Counted from the stretch's first letter, positions 37,999 through 46,697 are shown. The stretch is 64,000 nt of DNA from Mucilaginibacter cryoferens (GCF_014205845.1 NZ_JACHCR010000022.1:71490-135489), one strand, 5' to 3'. Numbers and translations are program-made. The notes: generated by a model from the sequence alone, not told the origin.

Positions 37999-38372
37999 TT
38001 CTGTTGGATACTTCCATTTTGATCGAACATTTTAGAAAGAAGGATCAAACTCAAACTGCTTTTTTTCAATTAGCCAAAGCTGGTCAAAGATTTGCTGTTT
38101 CAACGGTCACTCAATATGAAATATATGCTGGCGCATTTGATGATCAGATAGAGTACTGGAATTTATTTTTTCAGAAAATGGATATTTTAAATTTCGATGC
38201 CAAAGTTGCAGTTACGGCCTCTGAAATCTATATCGATTTAAAAAAGATTAATAAAAGAATAGAAACTGCAGATTTATTTATTGCTGCTACAGCAGTCTGT
38301 CACAATATAGCTTGTGCTACCCTAAACAAAAGACATTTTGAACGCGTTGAAAAGCTCCGATTAGTTATCTAG
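37983..38372 (+). CDS. PIN-domain ribonuclease toxin (VapC-like)
   Basis: 129 aa. PIN-domain acidic residues are visible: Asp9 (ILLDTSILIEHF), Glu46 (YEIYAGAF) and Asp97 (ETADLFIAATA). The fourth position, often Asp, is His118 in TLNKRHFERV, a variant seen in related proteins. VapC toxins cut RNA, often tRNA or rRNA. The gene starts within the antitoxin gene. The pair is an insertion between the arginine deiminase and arginyl-tRNA synthetase genes. Confidence 0.85.
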   Translation: MADEIILLDTSILIEHFRKKDQTQTAFFQLAKAGQRFAVSTVTQYEIYAGAFDDQIEYWNLFFQKMDILNFDAKVAVTASEIYIDLKKINKRIETADLFIAATAVCHNIACATLNKRHFERVEKLRLVI

Positions 38373-38438
38373 TTAACGCATTTCATTCGCCTCTAAATTT
38401 ATTACAGCCAGTATCCCCAATTTAATTAATTTTGCCGC

Positions 38439-40367
38439 ATGGATTTTATTATTGATGCGGCTGTAAAAGCAATTAAACATTTGTACCAAACAGATGTTGC
38501 CCCGGCTGCTATAGGCTTGCAGGAAACCCGTAAAGAATTTGAGGGGCAAATTACCATAGTTACTTTTCCGTTCACCAAATTTTCGCGTAAAGGCCCCGAG
38601 CAAACCGGTACCGAGATTGGCGAATACCTTTTAAATGAATTAAAAGAAGTTGCCGCGTTTAACGTTGTTAAAGGTTTTCTCAACATTTCTTTAAGCGATG
38701 AGTACTGGATAGGGCAGTTATATAATGAAATATTACCCGATGATTTTGCGGTTGCTAAACCAAACGGACAAAAGGTAATGGTCGAATATTCGTCGCCAAA
38801 TACCAACAAGCCATTGCATTTGGGGCATATTCGTAACAACCTTTTGGGGTTTTCGGTGGCGCAAATTTTGGCCGCTGCCGGTTACGATGTTGTTAAAGCA
38901 AACCTGGTGAACGACAGGGGGGTGCATATCTGTAAATCGATGCTGGCCTGGCAAATGTTTGGCAACGGCGAAACGCCCGAATCATCAGGTTTAAAAGGCG
39001 ACCACCTGGTGGGCAAATATTACGTATTGTTTGATAAGGAATTACGTAAGCAATTGGTGCCCATATTAGAGCGCGTTTACGAACAAAACGACCTGTCGTT
39101 ATTTAACGATAATCAAAAAGAAAAAATACATGCATTGCTTATCAGCATCGATAAGTTAAAGGCAAAAAAATATGCGAGCGTAGAAACGGAGACTAAACTT
39201 ATTGGTGAATTAAACGATAAGATAGGCGCCGAAGAAGATAAGATTAAAGAGATAGCCAAAAACGTTACCTCGCTGATGGTAGAAACACAGCAGATGCTGC
39301 AAAAATGGGAAGCCGGTGATGCTGAAGTTCTGGACTTATGGCGAACTATGAATAGTTGGGTATATGCAGGCTTTGCAGAAACCTACAAACAGTTGGGTGT
39401 CGACTTTGATAAGTATTACTACGAATCTAATACCTACTTATTAGGTAAGGATATTATTGAAGAAGGGCTGAAAAAGGAAGTTTTCTTTAAAAAGCCGGAT
39501 GGCTCGGTTTGGATAGACCTTACCGCCGATGGCCTGGATGAGAAATTGGTTTTACGCTCAGATGGCACCTCTGTTTACATTACCCAGGACCTGGGCACAG
39601 CTCAATTAAAATACAACGACTTCCACATGGATAAATCCATTTATGTGGTTGGTAACGAGCAGGATTATCACTTTAAGGTTTTATTCCTTATTTTAAATAA
39701 ATTGGGCAAAGTCGGTGCCGATGGTTTGTTTCATTTATCGTACGGAATGGTTGATCTGCCATCGGGTAAAATGAAATCGCGTGAGGGTACGGTGGTTGAT
39801 GCCGATGATCTGATGGCCGAGATGGAAAGCACCGCTAAAGAACAAACCGAAGCCATGGGCAAGGTGGATGGTTTTAGTGATGAGTATAAACTGCAACTTT
39901 ACCATACCATTGGCATGGGAGCGCTTAAATATTTCCTGTTAAAGGTTGACCCTAAAAAACGTTTACTGTTTGACCCTAATGAATCGGTAGATTTTCAGGG
40001 GCATACCGGGCCGTTTATTCAGTATACGCATGCCCGTATCAAATCGGTTTTAAGCAGGGTAAATTATCAGCCTAATACCAGTATCGAAATAAACACTTTG
40101 GATGGCGTAGAGCGCGATCTGATTGTGCTATTAACCCAGTTCCCTACGGTGATAAAGGATGCGGCTAATGGTTATAGTCCGGCTGTTATAGCTAATTACG
40201 TTTACGAACTTGCCAAAACATACAACAAGTTTTACCACGAAAAATCGATATTACAGGCCGAGGACGAAAGTTCTAAGCAGTTTAGATTACAACTATCGGC
40301 CTCATCTGCCAAGGTGATCAACAAAGGCATGGCCTTGCTGGGTATTGATGTACCCGAGAGAATGTAA
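38439..40367 (+). CDS. argS: Arginyl-tRNA synthetase
   Basis: 642 aa class I synthetase. The N-terminal tRNA-binding domain ends near residue 110. The HIGH-type motif is HLGH at 127-130 (SSPNTNKPLHLGHIRNN). The KMSK-equivalent is KMKS near 444 (SGKMKSREGTVVDADDL). The C-terminal anticodon-binding domain runs from about 510 (HARIKSVLSRV) to the end. It is longer than E. coli ArgS because of a helical insert at ~200-260 (KLKAKKYASVETETKLIG), as is usual in Bacteroidota. The stop is followed by a very long inverted repeat. Confidence 0.96.
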   Translation: MDFIIDAAVKAIKHLYQTDVAPAAIGLQETRKEFEGQITIVTFPFTKFSRKGPEQTGTEIGEYLLNELKEVAAFNVVKGFLNISLSDEYWIGQLYNEILPDDFAVAKPNGQKVMVEYSSPNTNKPLHLGHIRNNLLGFSVAQILAAAGYDVVKANLVNDRGVHICKSMLAWQMFGNGETPESSGLKGDHLVGKYYVLFDKELRKQLVPILERVYEQNDLSLFNDNQKEKIHALLISIDKLKAKKYASVETETKLIGELNDKIGAEEDKIKEIAKNVTSLMVETQQMLQKWEAGDAEVLDLWRTMNSWVYAGFAETYKQLGVDFDKYYYESNTYLLGKDIIEEGLKKEVFFKKPDGSVWIDLTADGLDEKLVLRSDGTSVYITQDLGTAQLKYNDFHMDKSIYVVGNEQDYHFKVLFLILNKLGKVGADGLFHLSYGMVDLPSGKMKSREGTVVDADDLMAEMESTAKEQTEAMGKVDGFSDEYKLQLYHTIGMGALKYFLLKVDPKKRLLFDPNESVDFQGHTGPFIQYTHARIKSVLSRVNYQPNTSIEINTLDGVERDLIVLLTQFPTVIKDAANGYSPAVIANYVYELAKTYNKFYHEKSILQAEDESSKQFRLQLSASSAKVINKGMALLGIDVPERM

Positions 40368-40382
40368 AGCGAGGCCCCAGCC

Positions 40383-40506
40383 CCTAAAGCGAAGCCCCCC
40401 AGCCCCCTAAAGGGGGAGCAATAAAAAACGCTTAGCCAATGTTTAAAGGCTAAGCGTTTTGCTTTTAAAACTCCCCCTTTAGGGGGCTGGGGGGCTTCGC
40501 TTTAGG
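40383..40506. repeat. 36-bp perfect inverted repeat enclosing a terminator (cruciform)
   Basis: The arms 40383-40418 and 40471-40506 are perfect reverse complements over 36 bp, with the core CCCCCAGCCCCCTAAAGGGGG. Between them is a 13-bp terminator hairpin. The whole lies between the convergent argS and YXWGXW genes. It is much more GC-rich than the surrounding spacer. Confidence 0.92.
40425..40466 (+). terminator. Terminator between argS and YXWGXW gene
   Basis: A 13-bp perfect stem pairs 40425-40437 (AAAACGCTTAGCC) with 40448-40460 across a 10-base loop, followed by GCTTTT. A-rich and T-rich flanks on both strands allow use in either direction. Confidence 0.88.
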
Positions 40507-40513
40507 CCATGCT

Positions 40514-40804
40514 TTATCTCCAATAACCCCTATGCCATGCATAGCCACGGCGAACAGGGTGCCAGTAGCCTTGTACATAAACTCTACCCGCGCGGGGCCT
40601 TGCATAGTAGCCATTAACATAAACATATCTGCCTCCGCGCCATGCCCATTCGCCGGGTACCCAATAAGCACCAGGGTAAGGAGCTGCCGGACGTACGTAA
40701 ACAGGTTCGACCGGTTGAGAAGCCATGTAGTAACCACCAGCGCAGGATGTAAATAGTGAAGCGGATAAGGCTAATACTAATCCAGTTTTTGCGAACGTTT
40801 TCAT
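40514..40804 (-). CDS. YXWGXW-repeat lipoprotein
   Basis: 96 aa. A lipoprotein signal ends in the lipobox LFTSC-A. The mature part is made of aromatic, Gly/Arg-rich repeats of the YXWGXW type: GAYWVPGEWAWRGGRYVYV, GYYARPRAGRVYVQGYWHP and YAWHRGYWR. Proteins of this type are small, basic and outer-membrane or periplasmic; function is unknown. Length and repeat number are normal. Confidence 0.85.
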   Translation of the reverse strand: MKTFAKTGLVLALSASLFTSCAGGYYMASQPVEPVYVRPAAPYPGAYWVPGEWAWRGGRYVYVNGYYARPRAGRVYVQGYWHPVRRGYAWHRGYWR

Positions 40805-40995
40805 CTGTAAAATGTTTAATAGTTGAATTACTTACAGTGATTTGACAATCGGCTTTGTAAAAAGTTTAAAATCAGTTTGCAGTTTTCAGCAGGTAGTTTG
40901 CAAATTGCAAAAATCATAAATAGAAAAAGTGAGCTCTCAGCGGCAAGCTACATATTGCCTTAAATTTCGGCAAACTGCCTATTGAGGACAGCCCA

Positions 40996-41886
40996 CTATC
41001 TAAACTTATCGGCTACCGACAGTTCTTTGCTACCTGCGGTATACTTGTAAAAGCCGATGCCGGTTTTTATGCCACAATGACCAGCGGTTACCATATTGAC
41101 TAACAAGGGGCAAGGTGCGTATTTTGGGTTGCTGAAACCATCGTAAAGCACTCTCAAAATGGCCAGGCAAACATCAAGGCCAATAAAGTCGGCCAGTTGC
41201 AGTGGGCCCATAGGGTGGGCCATACCCAATTTCATTACGGTATCAATTTCTTCAACGCCGGCAACACCTTCATAGAGGGTATAAACTGCCTCGTTTATCA
41301 TCGGCATTAAAATGCGGTTGGCTACAAAACCGGGATAGTCATTTACCTCAACCGGGTCTTTTTCCAACGTTTTTGCCAGTTGCATAATGGTTTGGGTAAC
41401 AATATTGGTGGTAGCGTAGCCTCTTATTACCTCTACCAGTTTCATCACCGGTACTGGGTTCATAAAGTGCATCCCGATAACATTGCCCGGTTTTTTGGTA
41501 ACGGCGGCAATTTCTGTAATGGATATAGATGATGTATTTGATGCCAGGATAGCCTCATCGGTACAAATTTCGCTTAGTTGTTTAAACAGTTTTAGCTTTA
41601 TGTCCCGGTTTTCGGTAGCGGCCTCTATTACCAGGTGGGCGGCCGAAGCTCCCTGCTGTAAATCGGTATAAGTTTTTATCCTTGCTAAGGTATCTGTTTT
41701 ACCCCGCTCATCAATACTGCCTTTTTTTAACTGCCTGTCGAGGTTATTGGTGATGGTTTGTACAGCTTTTAACAAAGCATCACTGTTAATATCAACCAGC
41801 GATACGTCAAACCCATGCTGCGCAAAAGTATGGGCTATGCCATTACCCATAGTACCAGAACCAATTACGGTTATATTTTTCATCAT
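40996..41886 (-). CDS. 3-hydroxyacyl-CoA (3-hydroxybutyryl-CoA) dehydrogenase
   Basis: 296 aa; two consecutive ATGs (41886, 41883) are possible starts. NAD-binding ITVIGSGTMGNGIAHTFAQ, the catalytic Ser/Asn/His region (ASNTSSISITEIA, IGMHFMNPVPVMKLVEVI), and the C-terminal dimerisation domain (YPGFVANRILMPMINEAVY, GLDVCLAILRVLYDGF) are all present. It interconverts 3-hydroxyacyl-CoA and 3-oxoacyl-CoA in short-chain fatty-acid or butyryl-CoA metabolism. It stands alone, 60 bases upstream of bioD. Confidence 0.92.
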   Translation of the reverse strand: MMKNITVIGSGTMGNGIAHTFAQHGFDVSLVDINSDALLKAVQTITNNLDRQLKKGSIDERGKTDTLARIKTYTDLQQGASAAHLVIEAATENRDIKLKLFKQLSEICTDEAILASNTSSISITEIAAVTKKPGNVIGMHFMNPVPVMKLVEVIRGYATTNIVTQTIMQLAKTLEKDPVEVNDYPGFVANRILMPMINEAVYTLYEGVAGVEEIDTVMKLGMAHPMGPLQLADFIGLDVCLAILRVLYDGFSNPKYAPCPLLVNMVTAGHCGIKTGIGFYKYTAGSKELSVADKFR

Positions 41887-41947
41887 TCAATGGTTTATAC
41901 AATCACTAAATTGACTCAAATTATTGGCTTTGCAAAACCTTAGCGGG

Positions 41948-42568
41948 TTATTGTAAAGTTATAAGCGCGCCGGCATCTACTATAAATTTCCTGTCGAGGT
42001 TTTTGCAGGTGGGTACGGTTCCCAGGTCTGGCAGGCCGGTGTAATCGAGAATATAGCTTTTAGAGTAAATATCCTCTGGTCCGTTAAATACAATACCCAT
42101 AACCTCAATGTTATATGTTTTAAGCGTGTGTAAGGATAACAGGGTATGATTGATGCTGCCCAGGTAATGCTGCGATACCAGGATAACTTTTGGATTAAGC
42201 TGTTTAATGAGGTCTATCATTAAACAGTTATCATTCAGAGGTACCATAAGGCCGCCTGCGCCCTCAATTACCAGGTGGTTATCTGTTATAGGCGGTACTA
42301 TATGTTGAAGATCGATGGTGACATTATCAATAGCTGCCGATTTATGGGGCGAAAAAGGTTGTGTTAACCGGTAGGCCTCGGGATGAAATTTGGTTGTTTC
42401 GTTTGATACAAGCTTTTGTACTTTCATGGTATCGCTGTCATCCAGATCGCCGGATTGAACAGGTTTCCAGTAATCGGCTTTTAGTTTCTGGGTTATAATT
42501 GCAGATATTACCGTTTTGCCTATGCCGGTACCAATACCGGTAATAAAAATGGGTTGTTTAGCGGGCAT
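41948..42568 (-). CDS. bioD: Dethiobiotin synthase
   Basis: 206 aa. The P-loop GIGTGIGKTVISAI at the N-terminus, KPVQSGDLDDSD (substrate and Mg contacts) and VIEGAGGLMVPLND are characteristic. It closes the ureido ring of 7,8-diaminopelargonate with CO2 and ATP. It overlaps bioF by 11 bases, so the two are translationally coupled. Other biotin genes (bioA, bioB, bioC) are not in the window. Confidence 0.95.
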   Translation of the reverse strand: MPAKQPIFITGIGTGIGKTVISAIITQKLKADYWKPVQSGDLDDSDTMKVQKLVSNETTKFHPEAYRLTQPFSPHKSAAIDNVTIDLQHIVPPITDNHLVIEGAGGLMVPLNDNCLMIDLIKQLNPKVILVSQHYLGSINHTLLSLHTLKTYNIEVMGIVFNGPEDIYSKSYILDYTGLPDLGTVPTCKNLDRKFIVDAGALITLQ

Positions 42569-43688
42569 TAATAAATTTGTTTACTGTATTGCACAGCAAA
42601 GCTAAGTCATTTAATGAATTAAAGCTATGTATACATATTCTTATACGTTCTGTTCCGGCGCCAACAGTAGGACTAAAAATTGGCCTAACATCTAAACCTG
42701 CTGATTGTAACGTATTTGCCATTAGGCGGGCATTGTTGTTGTTTTTTAAAATAATACACTGGATAGCACTGTTGCTGGCTAGCAAGGGATATTCGGGATT
42801 AAAAGTAATCTGTTCTTTAAATAAGCGTATATGTTTTCTAAGGCTGACAATTTCCTCCCCGGAATTATTGAGCAGGTTATACGCCATTTTTATTGATGCC
42901 AGGTGATGGAAGGAGGGAGCTGTGCTATAAATAAATGGTCGCGAGAAGTTTATAAGGTACTGCCTAAGCAGGTTATTTCCTAAAACAATAGCGCCATGGC
43001 AGCCTAAAGCCTTACCAAAGGTAACCACCGCCGCCAAAACCTGTTGTTGTAAGCCTAGCTCATTAACTAAACCCCGTTTATATAAACCAACAGCGTGAGC
43101 CTCGTCAACAATTAAATGGGCCCCATATTTTTCGGTAACCTCGAGGAGCTGCTGTAGGGGAGCCGAGTCGCCGTCCATAGAATAAACGCTTTCTACCACC
43201 ACATAGCAATTACCTTTTGATAGCTTTAATTTGGCTTCCAGGCTATCAGCATCGTTATGCTTAAAACTGTACCGGTTGGCGTGGCTTAACCGCGCTCCGT
43301 CAATAGCAGAGGCATGTATCAGATCGTCCATAATTATAGTATCCCCACGCTGGGCCAATGATGATAGTAAGCCCAGGTTGGCATCATAACCCGAGTTAAA
43401 TAACAAACCATCCTCAAAACCATGAAATGCAGCTATCTGCTGCTCCAGATCTTCGGCATATTGCAAATTGCCCGAGAGCAATCTGGAACCTGTTGAGCCG
43501 TTTAAACTTGTGGGGTTATAGCTGATCTCGGCCTCGATGTTTTGTTTTAGCACCGGCGACCTGGCAAACCCCAGGTAATCGTTAGAGCAAAAATCAATAA
43601 GGTCGTTTTCGGGTTTTAAGCTACGGTATATTCCCGATGCGTGCCTTTCATCAAGTTTGTTTTTAAAGTAGTTGTTGGCTGATGTCAA
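42558..43688 (-). CDS. bioF: 8-amino-7-oxononanoate synthase
   Basis: 376 aa alpha-oxoamine synthase. Motifs include LIDFCSNDYLGFARSP, NGSTGSRLLSGN, VVESVYSMDGDSAPL, IVDEAHAVGLYKRG and the PLP lysine in VVTFGKALGCHGA. It condenses alanine with pimeloyl-ACP/CoA in biotin synthesis. It is the first gene of a bioF-bioD pair. No other start fits better than the ATG at 43688. Confidence 0.93.
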   Translation of the reverse strand: MTSANNYFKNKLDERHASGIYRSLKPENDLIDFCSNDYLGFARSPVLKQNIEAEISYNPTSLNGSTGSRLLSGNLQYAEDLEQQIAAFHGFEDGLLFNSGYDANLGLLSSLAQRGDTIIMDDLIHASAIDGARLSHANRYSFKHNDADSLEAKLKLSKGNCYVVVESVYSMDGDSAPLQQLLEVTEKYGAHLIVDEAHAVGLYKRGLVNELGLQQQVLAAVVTFGKALGCHGAIVLGNNLLRQYLINFSRPFIYSTAPSFHHLASIKMAYNLLNNSGEEIVSLRKHIRLFKEQITFNPEYPLLASNSAIQCIILKNNNNARLMANTLQSAGLDVRPIFSPTVGAGTERIRICIHSFNSLNDLALLCNTVNKFINAR

Positions 43689-43773
43689 TTTATGTTGATT
43701 GATGATTTTTGCAGCTTTCCAACTATAGGTTTTTACTTTACGCCCTTTGCTTTCAGCTTAATTAAGCAAAAAT

Positions 43774-43796
43774 AAAAAAAGCGACTCATCGCCGCT
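43774..43796 (-). terminator. Terminator after the small secreted protein gene
   Basis: On the minus strand, AGCGGC-gatga-GTCGCT (one G-T pair) is followed by TTTTTTTATTTTT. Confidence 0.85.
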
Positions 43797-43818
43797 TCTT
43801 TTATCAAATTATATTGGA

Positions 43819-44196
43819 TTAGTTTTGGGAGCCGCCGCCGCCGCCGCCGCCTTGTCTCATCCGGTCCATCATATCTTTCTGCATTTTATCAAATGCAGTA
43901 GCCTGGTCTGGAGTTAAAATGGCTTTAACTTTATCATTAGTAGCTTTTCTCATTGGCATCATAGCGCTACGCATCGCGTCTCTGTCGCCATTGGCTGCAG
44001 TACGTACACTGTCCATTTTTACTGCCTGTTCTTTATAAATAGCCGTAACTTTGGCAGTTTGATCGTCAGTTAGCTTTAACTGTGTTTGCAGATCTTTAGC
44101 CCTGTCTTCGGGACTCTTTCTCATACCACCACCCTGTGCATGGCTTACTGCTGCAATCCCCATCAGGAAACAGCACATTAACAAAATTTTTTTCAT
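43819..44196 (-). CDS. Small secreted Spy/DUF4890-like protein
   Basis: 125 aa with a signal peptide (KKILLMCCFLMGIAAVSHAQ). The mature part is helical and Lys/Asp/Met-rich, with two LTxxQ-type units (LKLTDDQTAKVTAIYKEQ and ILTPDQATAFDKMQKDM), as in Spy/CpxP-like periplasmic proteins and the DUF4890 family of Bacteroidota. It ends with a poly-glycine tail (seven Gly). A periplasmic chaperone or metal-response role is the family guess. Its terminator follows. Confidence 0.75.
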   Translation of the reverse strand: MKKILLMCCFLMGIAAVSHAQGGGMRKSPEDRAKDLQTQLKLTDDQTAKVTAIYKEQAVKMDSVRTAANGDRDAMRSAMMPMRKATNDKVKAILTPDQATAFDKMQKDMMDRMRQGGGGGGGSQN

Positions 44197-44271
44197 GGCT
44201 CTTTAAATTTATTTATGTTTTTAATCTTATGATAAAGATATAACGTAAAGGTTTAAGAAAGCCGATGTAAC

Positions 44272-45048
44272 TTAATTGTTGCCTTGCTGTAAATTAGATA
44301 TAGAGCGCTGCATCTGGGCCATCATACTGGTGAGGCTTTCCATGGTTGGCTCGGGTGTTGGTTGTGGTAATTGTGTTGATATATAGCCTTTTGCCTTCCA
44401 TATTTCCAGCACATCTTCGCCGTTTATTTCGTACGGTTCAAAAACAGGATTATCGGATATCAGTTTTAGTTTCTTATTGTCTTTAAATTTGTTACCAATG
44501 CGTTTATATACAACACCGTCGTCTTTTGATATTACCACATATGTTTCGCCGGGTTTTACATCGGCCCAGTTTTCCAGGTATTCGGCTATAATAATATCGC
44601 CAGATATAATAGGTAACATCGAGTCGCCTTTTATTTCGAAAGCACGGTATGTACCCTGCTTAAACATGGGCAGATAAAACTTAGGCAGTTTGGCCACATA
44701 CTCGGGGTCGGCGTATCCGTTTAAATAACCGGCGCTGGCTTTAAGCGGTACCATTTCAATATTTTCGTTATCTTCTTTATCAACAGAAATGCTTAGTACA
44801 CGTAGGTTGGCCGGGTTCCCTTTTGGTTTTGGTGCCCATTTTTCGTTGATGGTTTCGTTGATAAAATCATCAATACTAATGTCAAAGTATATTGCTAATG
44901 CTTTTAGTAGTTCGTATTTTGGCTCTGCCCGCTCTTCTTCGTAAGCGCCTACTAATGAACGTTTTATACCTACTTCGTCAGCGAATTGCTGCTGGGTAAT
45001 TCCCTTCTTTTTGCGGAGGAATTTAATATTTTGTGAAATTATTGACAT
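44272..45048 (-). CDS. XRE/S24 LexA-like repressor with intact self-cleavage residues
   Basis: 258 aa from the ATG at 45048; the frame runs 14 codons further but the HTH starts at MSIISQNIKFLRKKKGITQQQ. An N-terminal XRE helix-turn-helix (4-60), a linker, and a C-terminal S24 peptidase domain are present. The cleavage site A106-G107 (KASAGYLNGY), nucleophile Ser143 (KGDSMLP) and general base Lys182 (VVYKRI) are all kept, so RecA-type or stress-induced autoproteolysis is plausible. The Gln/Pro-rich tail is unusual. It diverges from the gene at 45135, with repeated TTAGTAAT words between. Confidence 0.88.
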   Translation of the reverse strand: MSIISQNIKFLRKKKGITQQQFADEVGIKRSLVGAYEEERAEPKYELLKALAIYFDISIDDFINETINEKWAPKPKGNPANLRVLSISVDKEDNENIEMVPLKASAGYLNGYADPEYVAKLPKFYLPMFKQGTYRAFEIKGDSMLPIISGDIIIAEYLENWADVKPGETYVVISKDDGVVYKRIGNKFKDNKKLKLISDNPVFEPYEINGEDVLEIWKAKGYISTQLPQPTPEPTMESLTSMMAQMQRSISNLQQGNN

Positions 45049-45071
45049 AAAATTTGCATTTGCTAAATTTA

Positions 45072-45107
45072 TTAGTAATTTTATGCTCATAAAGTTAGTA
45101 ATATTTA
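45072..45107. promoter_or_regulatory. Possible operator repeats for the S24 repressor
   Basis: TTAGTAAT followed by T/A-rich sequence occurs at 45072-45079 and again at 45095-45102, 23 bp apart (about two helical turns), in the 86-bp divergent intergenic region. Direct repeats in this position fit autoregulation. The region is AT-rich, so chance is not excluded. Confidence 0.35.
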
Positions 45108-45134
45108 TTCGTTCACCAAATTTTTTATCAAAAA

Positions 45135-45491
45135 ATGAAACGTTTTGTATATATCATCACCGACAGAAACAGGAAAAATCTTCATGTAGGCTTATGCTCA
45201 GACCTGGTAAAAACGCTGCAATTTTACAGTGATATGCCCACTTTGTTTTTTGATAGCGCGCAGCAGCTTAATCGGTTAGTTTATTTTGAAGAGATAAATA
45301 CCGAAGAGCAGGCCATGGAACGCTTTAAAGTAGTGAGCACTTTTACAAGGCCCCAAAAAGAAAAAATGATCAGACCTGTTAACCCTGATTGGGTAGATCT
45401 GACCATTGGCTTAAAATTTGAGAGCGGCATCCGTGTAAGGCCACAATTGCGCCCATCGGTAAATGCTAACAGGCGTGCAATTACTTTTTAA
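45135..45491 (+). CDS. Degenerate GIY-YIG domain protein
   Basis: 118 aa. The outline matches small GIY-YIG proteins: FVYIITDRNRKNLHVGLCSDL at the start, RLVYFEEINTEEQAMERFK in the middle and NPDWVDL near the end. The active site has decayed: the second half of the GIY-YIG signature is HVG instead of YIG, the helix that normally carries the catalytic Arg reads SDLVKTLQF, and the Glu-containing helix (usually AIxREKxIK) reads AMERFKVVS. A binding role is more likely than nuclease activity. The 3' end overlaps the convergent msrB by 11 bases. Confidence 0.72.
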   Translation: MKRFVYIITDRNRKNLHVGLCSDLVKTLQFYSDMPTLFFDSAQQLNRLVYFEEINTEEQAMERFKVVSTFTRPQKEKMIRPVNPDWVDLTIGLKFESGIRVRPQLRPSVNANRRAITF

Positions 45492-45966
45492 TAAACTTTA
45501 AAGCGCCCGAGTTCATGCAAAAACGTTTGCCGCCGCGGTCTGCCGGGCCATCGTCAAAAACATGACCAAGGTGTAAGCCTGTACTTTTTTCGATAACCTC
45601 ATCACGGCTCATGCCGTAGCTGTTATCGGTAACAATGGCAACTTTTTTAGAATCGACAGCTTTTACAAAGCTTGGCCAGCCTGTGCCGCTGTCAAATTTA
45701 TCTTCAGAGCTAAATAATACATCGCCTGTGGCGGCGCTTACATAAACACCCTTTTGGTGGTTGTTCCAGTAATCGTTTTTATAGGGTGGTTCGGTGCCAC
45801 TTTCAACCATAATATAGTATTGGTTGGGAGTAAGTTTTTTTTTCCATTCGGCAGCCGGTTTGCTCAGCTTGCGTTTTATCTGTCCGTTGCTGTTTTGGCA
45901 GCCAAAAGCTGTTATAATAGTTAATATGGCTATTGCTAAAATTAATTTTCTCATTACGTTATTCAT
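45481..45966 (-). CDS. msrB: Peptide-methionine (R)-S-oxide reductase, lipoprotein, zinc-less form
   Basis: 161 aa; an ATG four codons in (45954) opens a tidier lipoprotein signal (RKLILAIAILTIITAFGC). The MsrB core is present: VLFSSEDKFDSGTGWPSF, LHLGHVFDDGP and the catalytic Cys150 in RFCMNSGALKF. Both CxxC zinc motifs are missing (VYVSAATGDV and VIEKSTGLHL occupy their places), so it belongs to the metal-free branch. Lipobox Cys23 implies repair of oxidised methionine in envelope proteins. Confidence 0.92.
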   Translation of the reverse strand: MNNVMRKLILAIAILTIITAFGCQNSNGQIKRKLSKPAAEWKKKLTPNQYYIMVESGTEPPYKNDYWNNHQKGVYVSAATGDVLFSSEDKFDSGTGWPSFVKAVDSKKVAIVTDNSYGMSRDEVIEKSTGLHLGHVFDDGPADRGGKRFCMNSGALKFIKK

Positions 45967-46097
45967 TTTAAGTTTTTTGATGTTTCTGATTCAATTACAG
46001 AAACTTAGTCGTAAAAACTAAAACATCCTTACAATTAATTGTACTTAAAATACGTAATGTTGTTTGTGGTGGTTTGTCACCGGCGGGTACAATTATA

Positions 46098-46697
46098 TTA
46101 TATAATCCTGGGCTTGGGTAACAGCACCTTGTTTACTACATGCAGCATACCATTGTTTTGTTCAATATCAAAACGACTAATAATACTTTCGTTACCATTC
46201 TCATCAATTAACACAATGTTGCGGTTAGCGTCAATTTTGGCGGTAAGCTTGCTGCCGGCCAGGGTAATAAATGTTGCAAGTCCCTTATTTTTGTTAATCT
46301 CTTTTTCAATATCCTTCGCCTTTAATTTACCCGGAATAGCGTGATAGGAGATGATGCTGGTAAGTTCCCAAACGTGTGCGTGTTTCATCAGCGAATCTAG
46401 CTTGCCAACAGGTAAATTATTAAACGCATCATTTGCCGGCACAAAAATGGTGATAGGGCCACGGCTTTGAAACGTAGTGGTAAGATCTGCTTTATTGATA
46501 AAATCGCAAAAGGTAGAGAGTTCTTTAGATAGCGCGATGTTTTTTACCACATCATTTGTAGGTAGCATACCATCGCCGGCAGTAACCGTAAGCGGGCCAA
46601 TAGCTTTGGGATTTATTGCCTTGCTTTGGGCAAGCAGCACCGAGCCGCAAAAAGACATATATAAAAGCGTAACAGAAAGCAATACTAATTTTTTCAT
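46098..46697 (-). CDS. Secreted fasciclin (FAS1) domain protein
   Basis: 199 aa with a signal peptide (KKLVLLSVTLLYMSFCGSVLLAQ). A single FAS1 domain has the H1 box TTFQSRGPITIFVPANDAF and the H2-like IEQNNGMLHVVNKVLLPK at the end. The YH-type middle motif is ISYHAIPGK. FAS1 proteins mediate adhesion or ligand binding outside the cell. Length is typical of bacterial single-domain members. Confidence 0.88.
   Translation of the reverse strand: MKKLVLLSVTLLYMSFCGSVLLAQSKAINPKAIGPLTVTAGDGMLPTNDVVKNIALSKELSTFCDFINKADLTTTFQSRGPITIFVPANDAFNNLPVGKLDSLMKHAHVWELTSIISYHAIPGKLKAKDIEKEINKNKGLATFITLAGSKLTAKIDANRNIVLIDENGNESIISRFDIEQNNGMLHVVNKVLLPKPRII

Noticed and set aside
38427..38434. TAATTTTG directly before argS as a leaderless promoter
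   Set aside because: It matches the -7 box but has no TTG at the proper distance; such AT-rich words are common here. A similar TATATTTG before the antitoxin gene (37754-37761) was rejected for the same reason.
45049..45090. Longer start for the S24 repressor
   Set aside because: It would add residues ahead of a canonical HTH start and consume the divergent regulatory region.
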